A stretch of DNA of 64,000 nt from Dyadobacter sp. 50-39 (GTDB taxonomy: Bacteria > Bacteroidota > Bacteroidia > Cytophagales > Spirosomataceae). Within the stretch, counting starts at the first letter, position 1. Each line of letters starts with the position of its first letter. The position numbers were made by a program, and so were the translations under genes. The stretch covers positions 45,399 through 109,398 of the forward strand of contig MKSR01000030.1 of the NCBI GenBank assembly GCA_001898145.1, read 5' to 3'. Of this stretch, positions 53,422 to 61,629 are shown one piece after another. Below the pieces are notes generated by a model that worked only from the letters and a program-made list of their open reading frames with translations, was not told where the DNA came from and ran no database searches.

Positions 53422-54405
53422 ATGGATCAGATCAAATGGGGCATTATCGGTTGCGGAAATGTAACCGAGGTCAAAAGCGGCCCCGCATTCAATAAAGTAC
53501 CCAACTCTTCACTGGTAGCCGTCATGCGCCGTGACGGTGCGCTTGCCAGAGACTACGCCGAACGGCACAATGTCCCCAAGTGGTACGACAATGCCGAAGC
53601 GCTCATTAACGACCCAGAAATTAATGCAATTTACATAGCGACGCCGCCGGATGCACACGAGAGTCTAGCTTTTAAGGCAATGCAGGCAGGTAAGCCCGTG
53701 TATATTGAAAAGCCCATGGCCCGCAACGCAGCTGAATGCGACCGGATAAACGCTGAGAGCAAGCGAACCGGCGTGCCAGTTTTCGTGGCTTACTACCGCC
53801 GCGCGCTGGATTACTTCTTGAAAGTCAAGGAATTGATCGATAGCAACGTGATCGGCGATATCCGTTTCGTCGACATCTGTCTTCAATGGCAACCTTATGA
53901 TGAAGAAGTGGGGCCGGATGCGAAGCCTCGCTGGCGTGTAAAGCCCGAAATCTCAGGCGGGGGCCACTTCCACGACCTGGCATCCCACCAGTTCGACCTG
54001 CTCGAATTCATCTTCGGCCCCATAAAACATGCCTCAGGCATCGCACGCAACCAGGCGCATCTGTATGAGGCCGATGATATTGTGATGGCCAATTTTGAAT
54101 TTGAATCCGGAATATTAGGTAAGGGAAGCTGGTGCTTCACCATAGACAAAGAGCAGCGGCAGGACGAAGCGCAGGTTATCGGTTCCAAGGGGCGCATCAC
54201 TTTTTCATTTTTTGAGAAGTTCGACATTTATGTCGAAACATCCGAAGGTATCGAGGTATTTCACATACCTTACCCGCAGCACGTTCAGCAGCAGCTCATC
54301 GAATCGATCGTCCGCGAGTTACGCGGTGAGGGCAAATGCCCGAGTAGCGGCGACACCGGAGCACGGGCAAACCTGATCATGGACCGCATTACCCAAAAGC
54401 AATAA
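53422..54405 (+). CDS. Gfo/Idh/MocA family oxidoreductase
   Basis: This is a 327-residue NAD(P)-dependent oxidoreductase. The nucleotide motif is WGIIGCGNVTEVKSG, the cofactor/active site EKPMARN, and the catalytic Lys/His region is GGGHFHDLASHQFDLLEF. No signal peptide, so cytosolic. Substrate (sugar or inositol-like) unknown. It lies opposite the VF530 gene. Confidence 0.88.
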   Translation: MDQIKWGIIGCGNVTEVKSGPAFNKVPNSSLVAVMRRDGALARDYAERHNVPKWYDNAEALINDPEINAIYIATPPDAHESLAFKAMQAGKPVYIEKPMARNAAECDRINAESKRTGVPVFVAYYRRALDYFLKVKELIDSNVIGDIRFVDICLQWQPYDEEVGPDAKPRWRVKPEISGGGHFHDLASHQFDLLEFIFGPIKHASGIARNQAHLYEADDIVMANFEFESGILGKGSWCFTIDKEQRQDEAQVIGSKGRITFSFFEKFDIYVETSEGIEVFHIPYPQHVQQQLIESIVRELRGEGKCPSSGDTGARANLIMDRITQKQ

Positions 54406-54480
54406 TTTTAGCCTTACAAATACAAATACGCGGGTTATTGCTGTTATTTAAAAGATTTACACTACTCTAAATTCACAGTC

Positions 54481-54594
54481 ATGGCCAAAGGAAAAAACCT
54501 GGACAAAGGGAGCACCAAAAAGGAGGCAACTAAATCCCTGAAAGAAAAAAGAGCCGATAAAAAGGCGAAAAAGGATGGTAAAAAGGAATACTAA
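54481..54594 (+). CDS. 37-residue lysine-rich basic protein
   Basis: The ATG at 54481 opens a 37-codon frame (MAKGKNLDKGSTKKE, then DKKAKKDGKKEY). About 14 Lys and few hydrophobic residues suggest a disordered, nucleic-acid-binding peptide. It is followed by a terminator, which supports a real transcript. Similar Lys-rich small proteins occur in many Bacteroidota genomes; function unknown. Confidence 0.55.
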   Translation: MAKGKNLDKGSTKKEATKSLKEKRADKKAKKDGKKEY

Positions 54595-54614
54595 ACTTCC
54601 AGAAACCACCCTCG

Positions 54615-54655
54615 AATGGCTCCCGCAAATGCGTTGCAGGAGCCATTTCACTTTT
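54615..54655 (+). terminator. terminator after the small basic protein gene
   Basis: AATGGCTCC (54615-54623) pairs with GGAGCCATT (54639-54647) and TTCACTTTTT follows. It also separates the convergent gene at 54664. Confidence 0.65.
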
Positions 54656-54663
54656 TCAGGCAT

Positions 54664-54963
54664 TCAATAGATCTCCCGGTTTGTTTTATACTTCGCGAGC
54701 CGCTTGCGAGAACGTACAATTTTCGAATGTATCTTGTTCTTTTCATCGGGAGTGAGAATGTCGTCGGCCATCGCTTTGTCGATCGTCAGTTCGATCACGC
54801 TCCGCTCCTTTTTCAGTTTGGCATATTCGTTAGCGGTCAGTTTACCACTTTTGTAGGCGGCCTCGATCTGCCCGTTCAATTTCCGGAGGTCGGCTTTGAA
54901 ATTTTGTGAATAAGCGCCCTGGGTTGCTAGCAAGCTTATAATGGTGACAAGAAGGAATTTCAT
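54664..54963 (-). CDS. small exported protein of unknown function
   Basis: This is a 99-residue protein. A signal peptide (ending GAYSQ) is followed by a single charged helical hairpin-like region (KADLRKLNGQIEAAYKSGKL, ERSVIELTIDKAMADDILTP, RSRKRLAKYK). The start is ATG at 54963, although the frame is open further back. It lies divergent from the AraC-Ogt gene. No family recognised. Confidence 0.65.
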   Translation of the reverse strand: MKFLLVTIISLLATQGAYSQNFKADLRKLNGQIEAAYKSGKLTANEYAKLKKERSVIELTIDKAMADDILTPDEKNKIHSKIVRSRKRLAKYKTNREIY

Positions 54964-55128
54964 GATTGTATGGAAAGCGTTGTTGAGATTCAAAACCGAT
55001 GCGAATATAAAACCGCATACACAACCAGTGCCAGAGCGGCTTAGTGACTGGTGCAAATACTGCGCAAGTTTCGGGTTGGCTGTCCGCCGGGCGCAGGCCA
55101 AATTTGTGTCAACAAATTTAAGAATCCT

Positions 55129-56004
55129 ATGGACCAGCAAGCTTATCAATACGACAAAATCGCAAAAGCCATCGAGTATATTGTGGCCAATGCCAAAAAC
55201 CAACCGACACTCCATGATGTGGCCGAAGAAGTCAGCATCAGTCAGTTTCACTTCCAGCGCATGTTTTCCGAATGGGCCGGCGTGAGCCCCAAACGCTTTC
55301 TGCAATACATTACGGCCGGCTATCTCAAAGACAGGATCAGAGAATCAAGTAACCTTTCCGAACTCGCCGAATCAGCGGGCTTGTCGAGCCAGAGCCGGGT
55401 ATACGACCACTTTATCTCCATAGAGGGCGTAACGCCGCAGGAGTTTAAAAGCGCAGGCAAAGGATTGGTGATCAGCTATGGATTTCATGAAACACCGTTC
55501 GGTGACAGTTTCATTGCAGCCACCGACCGAGGCATTTGCGCAATGGCATTTGTAGACGATGCCACCCGGGACGTCCAGCTCATTGAACTCGCCCGCAAAT
55601 GGCATTCCGCAGCCATCCGCCCCGATCAGCAGCTGACAGCCGGTTACGTAAAACGAATTTTCAGCCCCGGACAGCAGTCCCTTGAAAAGCTACCGCTGCT
55701 TGTACAAGGCACCAACTTTCAGCTGAAAGTGTGGGAAGCATTGCTGAGCATTCCACAGGGGGCAGTGACGACCTATCAGCAAATTGCTGAACAGATCGGT
55801 CACCCGAAAGCAGTTCGTGCGGTGGGTTCTGCGGTTGGAGATAACCCTGTCGCCTATATCATCCCATGCCACCGGGTGATTCGTAAGGAAGGCATCTTAG
55901 GCGAATACAGATGGGGTAGCCTACGCAAAAAGGCGTTGATCGGCTGGGAGGCTGCACGTCAGGATGAGGAATATTTTGCACAGAAACAGACGCTGGTCAA
56001 ATAG
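55129..56004 (+). CDS. AraC-type regulator fused to O6-alkylguanine-DNA alkyltransferase (Ogt)
   Basis: The protein is about 291 residues from the ATG at 55129; the frame is open back to 55051. The N-terminal AraC-type HTH (LHDVAEEVSISQFHFQRMFS, YITAGYLKDRIRE) is joined to an Ogt domain with the active-site motif PCHRVIRKEGILGEYRWG (Cys accepts the alkyl group). This is the Ada layout without the N-terminal Zn/methyl-phosphotriester Cys domain, so it repairs O6-alkylguanine and may sense alkylation only through the Ogt cysteine. Probably a self-regulated repair gene. Confidence 0.87.
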   Translation: MDQQAYQYDKIAKAIEYIVANAKNQPTLHDVAEEVSISQFHFQRMFSEWAGVSPKRFLQYITAGYLKDRIRESSNLSELAESAGLSSQSRVYDHFISIEGVTPQEFKSAGKGLVISYGFHETPFGDSFIAATDRGICAMAFVDDATRDVQLIELARKWHSAAIRPDQQLTAGYVKRIFSPGQQSLEKLPLLVQGTNFQLKVWEALLSIPQGAVTTYQQIAEQIGHPKAVRAVGSAVGDNPVAYIIPCHRVIRKEGILGEYRWGSLRKKALIGWEAARQDEEYFAQKQTLVK

Positions 56005-56137
56005 TACAATAAAATGAATTGTCACTATAATAGATTGTATGACAATTTCATAGCGCCGGAGCAATGCAATTTTTCCATGTTGGACTGATTATGGATGCAT
56101 AGTTTCCAAACTATTAACCAAAATCAAAAACATCAAC

Positions 56138-56743
56138 ATGAAGAAGAAACTAATCCTGTCGCTGGCAGTATTTGCCCTGATCGTAACTGCAACTTCGGCC
56201 AGCTTTGCACAGTTCTCACTGGGATTGCAAGGCGGCATTGCCAAGTCCAACGTAGAAGATTCCAAAACAGTAGCTGGTGGTGGGGTGAACCTTCGCGTAT
56301 TTGCATCGCCGCAGTTTGCAATCGGTGTGGCTGGAAAAATTTACGCCGACGGTAGTGACTACCGCGTAGCCGGGCAAACGCTGAGCAGCACCGGAACCCT
56401 GATGCCTGTGACCGGTACACTTGATTATTTCTTTACTGATGGAGTTATCCGCCCGTATATTGGTGGAGACGCAGGGGTGTATTTCTCGAAATACAAAGCG
56501 AAATGGAACGGTGAGACCGTGCTCGAATCGTCCACACGCAGCAACTTCGGTACAGCACCAAGAGCGGGTATCGTGTTTGCATTCGGCAACTTTGGGATCC
56601 AGGTAGAGGGTATTTACCACTTCGTTTTCGGCAACAAAAACCACGAATCTCAGACCGGCTCACCTAACAATATCGACTTCGAATCCACTTCCAAATTTGG
56701 TGGCGTGAATGTAGGTATCATTTTCGGGCTGGGCGGGAAGTAA
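56138..56743 (+). CDS. outer membrane beta-barrel protein, porin family
   Basis: This is a 201-residue protein with a signal peptide (ending ASFAQ) and a small eight-stranded barrel of the Omp-beta-barrel type (FSLGLQGGIAKSNV, GVNLRVFASPQFAIGVAGK, GTLDYFFTDGVIRPYIGGDAG, GIQVEGIYHFVFG) ending in GVNVGIIFGLGGK. Structural or pore role. Single gene with its own terminator. Confidence 0.82.
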   Translation: MKKKLILSLAVFALIVTATSASFAQFSLGLQGGIAKSNVEDSKTVAGGGVNLRVFASPQFAIGVAGKIYADGSDYRVAGQTLSSTGTLMPVTGTLDYFFTDGVIRPYIGGDAGVYFSKYKAKWNGETVLESSTRSNFGTAPRAGIVFAFGNFGIQVEGIYHFVFGNKNHESQTGSPNNIDFESTSKFGGVNVGIIFGLGGK

Positions 56744-56767
56744 TTTCCTGATCAGCACTAAAAGCCA

Positions 56768-56795
56768 GAACGCGCCATACCGGCGCGTTTTTTTG
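56768..56795 (+). terminator. terminator after the porin-family gene
   Basis: AACGCGCC with GGCGCGTT, loop ATAC, and a run of seven T. Confidence 0.85.
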
Positions 56796-56844
56796 TTGTC
56801 AGCAAATCCCGCATTAACTTACCCGTTCATTTATCTGCTACTAA

Positions 56845-57753
56845 TTGACAAAATCGTCGGCATTTACTGAAGAACTTTGCAACTGGCTGAAAACCTTGCC
56901 ATTTGCTAGCGCTCCTATTTATCAACCGGATTTTGCATTGCCGTTGCTGGAAGTAGCCACTACGGACGGGGTAATTCTGAAAATCATACCGGTAGCGCTC
57001 AGCGGCTGGGAAACGTCAGAATCGGAGCTGTTGCTAAAGAAGTTAACCAAACACCTGCAATCCATTCGTAATGAAGGTTGTATGGCCGTGGCACTCTGGG
57101 AAGACTATTGGCTGGGCAGAAAATCCATTGTCCAGTCGAGGCTGGCTGCCATGTTGGGCATTTCGGCCAAAATTCCCGGGCGGCTGACGCAGGTACGCAG
57201 GATCAGCAACGTGATCACCGAAGAATTCCTCGAAGCCAACCACCTGAACGGCAACGTCACCTCCAAATTTCGCTATGGTTTGTTCCTGCCGGCACGTTAC
57301 TTCCGTGTGCTGCCCGAAGGATTCGCGTTTGACGCATCGGCGGAGGAAATACTCGTCGCGGTTGCCACATTCAGCAACGCCCGAATTTTTAACCAAGATA
57401 ATGCCCCTTTCCGATCACACGAACTGATCCGGTTTGCCAGCCTTGCCGGTACCAATGTAGTAGGAGCTTTGGACAAATTGCTCCATGCATTCATACGGGA
57501 AAAGTCGCCGGATGATATTATGACTTACGCAGACCTGGAATGGTCCGACGGCCGCAGCTACCGTACGCTCGGGTTCGAACAAAGAGGGTTTCTGCCTCCA
57601 CTCGAAGTAACCGTGTCCGTTGAGGATATGCGCCGGGTGCGCGTAAAAGCGCCTCAGTCCGCCACCCAAACGCCAGTTGAATATCTAACACTTTACAATC
57701 TGGGCAGTATCAAGTATGTCAGAACCGTTAAATCCGTAGAATTCCATGCATAA
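56845..57753 (+). CDS. conserved protein of unknown function upstream of miaA
   Basis: This is a 302-residue protein; the only usable start is TTG at 56845. The C-terminal half (YGLFLPARYFRVL, VAVATFSNARIF, ELIRFASLAGTNVVGALDKL, MTYADLEWSDGRSYRTLGFE) follows the pattern of a GNAT-like domain found in phage and endonuclease-associated proteins; the match is only by pattern. It overlaps the miaA start by 8 bp, so the two are translationally coupled. Confidence 0.6.
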   Translation: MTKSSAFTEELCNWLKTLPFASAPIYQPDFALPLLEVATTDGVILKIIPVALSGWETSESELLLKKLTKHLQSIRNEGCMAVALWEDYWLGRKSIVQSRLAAMLGISAKIPGRLTQVRRISNVITEEFLEANHLNGNVTSKFRYGLFLPARYFRVLPEGFAFDASAEEILVAVATFSNARIFNQDNAPFRSHELIRFASLAGTNVVGALDKLLHAFIREKSPDDIMTYADLEWSDGRSYRTLGFEQRGFLPPLEVTVSVEDMRRVRVKAPQSATQTPVEYLTLYNLGSIKYVRTVKSVEFHA

Positions 57754-58708
57754 TGCTGCCCCGCTGCTGATCATTTTAGGGCCTACGGCGTCCGGGAAGA
57801 CGCACCTGGCTACGCGTGTTGCCCACGAGACAGGCGGTGAGGTCATCAGCGCGGATTCCCGTCAGGTATACCGGCAAATGGACATTGGTACGGGGAAGGA
57901 CCTGGACGAGTATCTGGTCGACGGGGCCAGCATTCCGTATCACCTGATCAACATCCGGGATGCCGGCGACAAATACAATGTAAACGATTTCCAGCACGAT
58001 TTTTCCGACTCATACCGCAAAATAATTGCTGCAAAACACATTCCCGTAGTGTGTGGTGGAACGGGCTTCTATATATATGCGCTCTTGAAAGGCCACGCAA
58101 ACGACACCGTGCCTGTCAATGAAGCCTTGCGGGCGGAACTGGAAATGGCCTCCAATGAAGAGCTCCTGTACAGATTCCAAAATTCCGATTCCCGATACCA
58201 CGCATTGGCCGATATTTCGACGCGCAAAAGGTTGATTCGCGCATTGGAAATAGCCACATTTCTAAATGCTCATCCTGATCATCCAGTCGATTTTGGAACC
58301 AAATCCACAGCCTACCCCGCCGTTATGTTCGGGCTGAATCCGCCGGTGGAAACCCGGCGCGAGCGAATCAGCGGGCGACTCAGCCAGAGGTTAAAGCAAG
58401 GTTTAATAGAAGAGGTACAAAACCTTTTGAATCAAGGGATTAGTCACGAGTCTCTGATTTACTATGGTTTGGAATACAAATACGTTACCAATTACCTGAC
58501 CGGCGAATTGAACTATGAAGAAATGCGTTCCCAACTCGAAACGGAGATCCATCGCTTCGCTAAGCGGCAGATGACTTTTTTTAGAAAAATGGAAAAGGAC
58601 GGCCTGAAAATCAACTGGATAGCCGACCATTGGCATGAAAGTGAGAAAATCCGGTTCATTATTGAGCGTTATCAGGAATTTAAACGTGACAATGGAGGTA
58701 TTATGTAG
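57746..58708 (+). CDS. miaA: tRNA dimethylallyltransferase
   Basis: This is a 320-residue MiaA: P-loop ILGPTASGKTHLA, then SADSRQVYRQMDIGTGK with the tRNA-binding Asp/Arg, HLINIRDAGDKYNVNDF, and the VCGGTGFYIYALLKG segment. It adds the isopentenyl group to A37 of tRNAs that read U-starting codons. The C-terminal swivel region is shorter than in E. coli. It overlaps the upstream gene by 8 bp. Confidence 0.88.
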   Translation: MHNAAPLLIILGPTASGKTHLATRVAHETGGEVISADSRQVYRQMDIGTGKDLDEYLVDGASIPYHLINIRDAGDKYNVNDFQHDFSDSYRKIIAAKHIPVVCGGTGFYIYALLKGHANDTVPVNEALRAELEMASNEELLYRFQNSDSRYHALADISTRKRLIRALEIATFLNAHPDHPVDFGTKSTAYPAVMFGLNPPVETRRERISGRLSQRLKQGLIEEVQNLLNQGISHESLIYYGLEYKYVTNYLTGELNYEEMRSQLETEIHRFAKRQMTFFRKMEKDGLKINWIADHWHESEKIRFIIERYQEFKRDNGGIM

Positions 58709-58742
58709 GTGTAGCCTAATCAAAAAAACGTCCCTCAATTAA

Positions 58743-59198
58743 ATGAATCGAAAATGGAGCAGCCTATTGTTGCTGCTGGTACTAAGTGTTACGGATGCAT
58801 ACCTGCTCGCGCATCCGAATCTAATCGGAAAAATCGGGGTGCTGGTGTACAAGCATCACTATATCCGCAATTTTCCGAGGGCGCTGCTCACGGTAGTGAT
58901 CGTTGTAGGGTTATCCCTGGCTATTTGTGAGCTGATTTACAGGTTCACACAAAAGAAGACAGCGCTGTTCAGCTATTTGGTATTGACAGGTATCTCGGTA
59001 TTTTGGTTTATGTACGTTTTTGTAACATTTTCGTCATTTTCATACCGGATAACAGGTAAGGCTTTCATCTACGGCGCACATTTATTGCCGGTCATCCTGG
59101 CGGGAGTTAACCTGAGGTATCTCTTCAAGCGCATCCCGATTAAAGAGCCGGTCGGCGACATGCCAATAGGCGAAAAAAACGGGTCTGAGGCGGTTTAG
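58743..59198 (+). CDS. membrane protein of unknown function
   Basis: This is a 151-residue protein with about four hydrophobic segments (SSLLLLLVLSVTDAYLL, ALLTVVIVVGLSLAICELI, FSYLVLTGISVFWFMYVFV, GAHLLPVILAGVNLRYLF). It follows miaA on the same strand by 34 bp. No family recognised. Confidence 0.65.
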   Translation: MNRKWSSLLLLLVLSVTDAYLLAHPNLIGKIGVLVYKHHYIRNFPRALLTVVIVVGLSLAICELIYRFTQKKTALFSYLVLTGISVFWFMYVFVTFSSFSYRITGKAFIYGAHLLPVILAGVNLRYLFKRIPIKEPVGDMPIGEKNGSEAV

Positions 59199-59510
59199 AG
59201 GGTAGTTGGAAAGGCATTTTGTTGCGTAAAGGCGATCTCGCAATAGAATATTCTCATAAATCCTTCAAATTGTGTAATATTATTATTCGCGTCTTGAATT
59301 TTCACAAATAAACCACGGATAATAATAGAAAGTACGCGGTTTTTTAGGATATTGCGGCTTGTGTCGGACCGGGAAATGGTTAAACCCGAAGCCATTTAAC
59401 ACAAAATTAACTTGTTGGGTAAGTAAATCGCTGTTAACGAAAAACTTTGGCTTGAATTAACCGATTAGCCTGCCTTGTTCATTAACCCTTTTAATTTTAT
59501 TCTTATTTCT
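59199..59510. other. intergenic stretch before citrate synthase
   Basis: 312 bases hold no supported gene. It is AT-rich near the right end, where the citrate synthase promoter should lie, but no exact TAnnTTTG box with a TTG 20 nt upstream was found. Confidence 0.45.
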
Positions 59511-60797
59511 ATGTCCCAAATAGCTGAATTGACCCTTGAAGGTAAAAAGTACGAGTTCCCCGTAATTGAAGGAAGTGAGCAGGAGAAGGCGATAGATATT
59601 TCCAAGTTGCGTGACCAGACAGGGTATATTACGATTGATCCAGGTTACAAGAATACCGGTGCCACTAAAAGTGCCATCACATTTCTGGACGGCGAGGAAG
59701 GCGTTCTGAATTATAGAGGTTACTCGATCGAGGACCTGGCGGAAAAATCATCTTTCCTTGAAGTTGCATATCTGCTCATCTACGGAGAGCTTCCTACTGA
59801 AAAACAATTCGCTGAATTTGAGCATGAAATCCGTACGCATACGCTCGTTAACGAGGATATGCGCAAGATTTTCGAAGGTTTCCCGGTGAACGCGCACCCG
59901 ATGGGTGTACTGTCTTCGCTGGTGAGCGCGATGAGCGCCTTCTACCCGGACGCTAACGCGCAGAACTCGGAAGAAGCTACTCAGCTGCACATTATCCGCC
60001 TGCTTGCTAAGTTGCCTACGATCGCGACGTGGTCTTACAAAAAATCACAAGGCCACCCGGTAAACTATCCGCAAAACGAGCTTGACTATTGCTCGAACTT
60101 CCTGAACATGATGTTCTCGCTGCCCGTAGCGAAATACAATGTAGATCCGGTTGTTTCCGCAGCATTAAATAAACTGCTCATCCTGCATGCCGACCACGAG
60201 CAAAACTGCTCTACTTCGACGGTGCGTTTGGTTGGATCTTCCCATGCCAATATTTTTTCATCCATTTCCTCGGGCATCAGCGCGTTGTGGGGGCCCCTTC
60301 ACGGCGGAGCCAACCAGGAAGTGATTGAAATGCTGGAAGCGATCAAGGCCGACGGCGGCGATACGCAGAAGTACATTAATATGGCCAAAGACAAGAGCAG
60401 CGGATTCCGCTTGTTCGGGTTCGGTCACCGTGTTTACAAAAACTTCGACCCACGCGCCCGTATCATCAAAAAAGCTGCGGACGACGTGCTGAACAAACTG
60501 GGCATCAACGACCCGGTTCTTGAAATTGCTCAGAAATTGGAAAAAGCGGCTTTGGAAGACGAGTACTTCGTTCAGCGCAAGCTATACCCGAACGTGGACT
60601 TCTATTCAGGCATCATCTACCGTGCGTTGGGTATTCCTACGAATATGTTCACGGTTATGTTTGCAATTGGTCGTCTTCCGGGATGGATCGCACAATGGAA
60701 AGAAATGCGCGTGAACAAAGAGCCGATCGGCCGCCCGCGCCAGATTTACACCGGAGCACCGAAGCGGGAGTTTGTACCGATGAGCGAGAGGAAATAG
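59511..60797 (+). CDS. gltA: citrate synthase
   Basis: The protein is 428 residues from the ATG at 59511; an in-frame TTG at 59475 adds 12 residues and is less likely. The citrate synthase blocks are LNYRGYSIEDLAE, NAHPMGVLSSLVS, HADHEQNCSTSTVRLVGSS (active-site His), GPLHGGANQEVIEML (active-site His), GFGHRVYKNFDPR and the catalytic Asp region DFYSGIIYRA. Oxaloacetate plus acetyl-CoA entry into the TCA cycle. Type II-like length. Confidence 0.96.
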   Translation: MSQIAELTLEGKKYEFPVIEGSEQEKAIDISKLRDQTGYITIDPGYKNTGATKSAITFLDGEEGVLNYRGYSIEDLAEKSSFLEVAYLLIYGELPTEKQFAEFEHEIRTHTLVNEDMRKIFEGFPVNAHPMGVLSSLVSAMSAFYPDANAQNSEEATQLHIIRLLAKLPTIATWSYKKSQGHPVNYPQNELDYCSNFLNMMFSLPVAKYNVDPVVSAALNKLLILHADHEQNCSTSTVRLVGSSHANIFSSISSGISALWGPLHGGANQEVIEMLEAIKADGGDTQKYINMAKDKSSGFRLFGFGHRVYKNFDPRARIIKKAADDVLNKLGINDPVLEIAQKLEKAALEDEYFVQRKLYPNVDFYSGIIYRALGIPTNMFTVMFAIGRLPGWIAQWKEMRVNKEPIGRPRQIYTGAPKREFVPMSERK

Positions 60798-60816
60798 TAA
60801 TGATTGAATGACCGAA

Positions 60817-60873
60817 TGATTGAATGACTGAATAGGTGGTTTACAGAAAACGTACCATTCAGTCATTCAATCA
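60817..60873. terminator. long inverted repeat between gltA and pdxH
   Basis: TGATTGAATGACTGAAT (60817-60833) is perfectly repeated in inverse at 60857-60873, with a 23-nt spacer. It lies between convergent genes, as for a bidirectional stop structure, and the left arm extends a stretch of related GAATGA units. Confidence 0.7.
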
Positions 60874-60883
60874 TTCAAAATTA

Positions 60884-61522
60884 TCACGGCGAAAGCCGCT
60901 CAATCTTCCACCCGCCATCGACCTTCGTATACGCTAACCGGTCATGCAGGCGGCTGGGCCTTCCCTGCCAGAATTCAATGTAGTCCGGCACCACGCGGTA
61001 CCCACCCCAATGCGGCGGTCGCGGTACGGGCTGGCCTTCAAAACGGGCTTCCAATTCCTTCGTCTTTTCTTCCAGGAACTTCCGGTCGGGTATGACATCG
61101 CTCTGAGCCGAAGCCCAGGCACCGATCTGGCTCCCGCGCGGGCGCACAGCAAAGTATTCAGCCGATTCCTCCTCGGAAACCTTCTCGATTTTGCCTTCGA
61201 TACGAACCTGCCTTTCAAGCTCTTTCCAGAAAAAAGTCAACGCTACCTGCGGGCTCGCTTCGATTTCCCGGCCCTTCTTGCTGTCATAATTAGTGAAGAA
61301 CGAAAAGCCGCGGTCGTCGAGGTCTTTCAGGAGCACTATCCGCCCCGTCGGGCGCCCGTCTTTTACCGTGCTTAGCAGCATCGCATTGGCCTCGGAAATG
61401 TCCGCCTCCCGCACGTCTTCAAACCATAACCTGAACTGTTTCAGCGGATCAGGATCGAGATCTTCTTCCAGCAGTCCTTTGAGCTGGTAATCGTAACGGA
61501 TATTTGCAATGTTATGATCCAT
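60884..61522 (-). CDS. pdxH: pyridoxamine 5'-phosphate oxidase
   Basis: This is a 212-residue FMN enzyme. Blocks are [36 protein letters not shown] with the FMN-binding site, [36 protein letters not shown] and the C-terminal [13 protein letters not shown], which binds the pyridoxal phosphate. It makes pyridoxal 5'-phosphate from the amine or alcohol form. Convergent with gltA. Confidence 0.95.
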   Translation of the reverse strand: MDHNIANIRYDYQLKGLLEEDLDPDPLKQFRLWFEDVREADISEANAMLLSTVKDGRPTGRIVLLKDLDDRGFSFFTNYDSKKGREIEASPQVALTFFWKELERQVRIEGKIEKVSEEESAEYFAVRPRGSQIGAWASAQSDVIPDRKFLEEKTKELEARFEGQPVPRPPHWGGYRVVPDYIEFWQGRPSRLHDRLAYTKVDGGWKIERLSP

Positions 61523-61629
61523 TGGATACTAATATGTTCAATGTTGGGATGCCAAAAGTAGCCATTTCAGAGGAAAGATTATTAGATTTGTAATCTATAA
61601 GAGACCGTACGTACGAAACAAGCATCACG

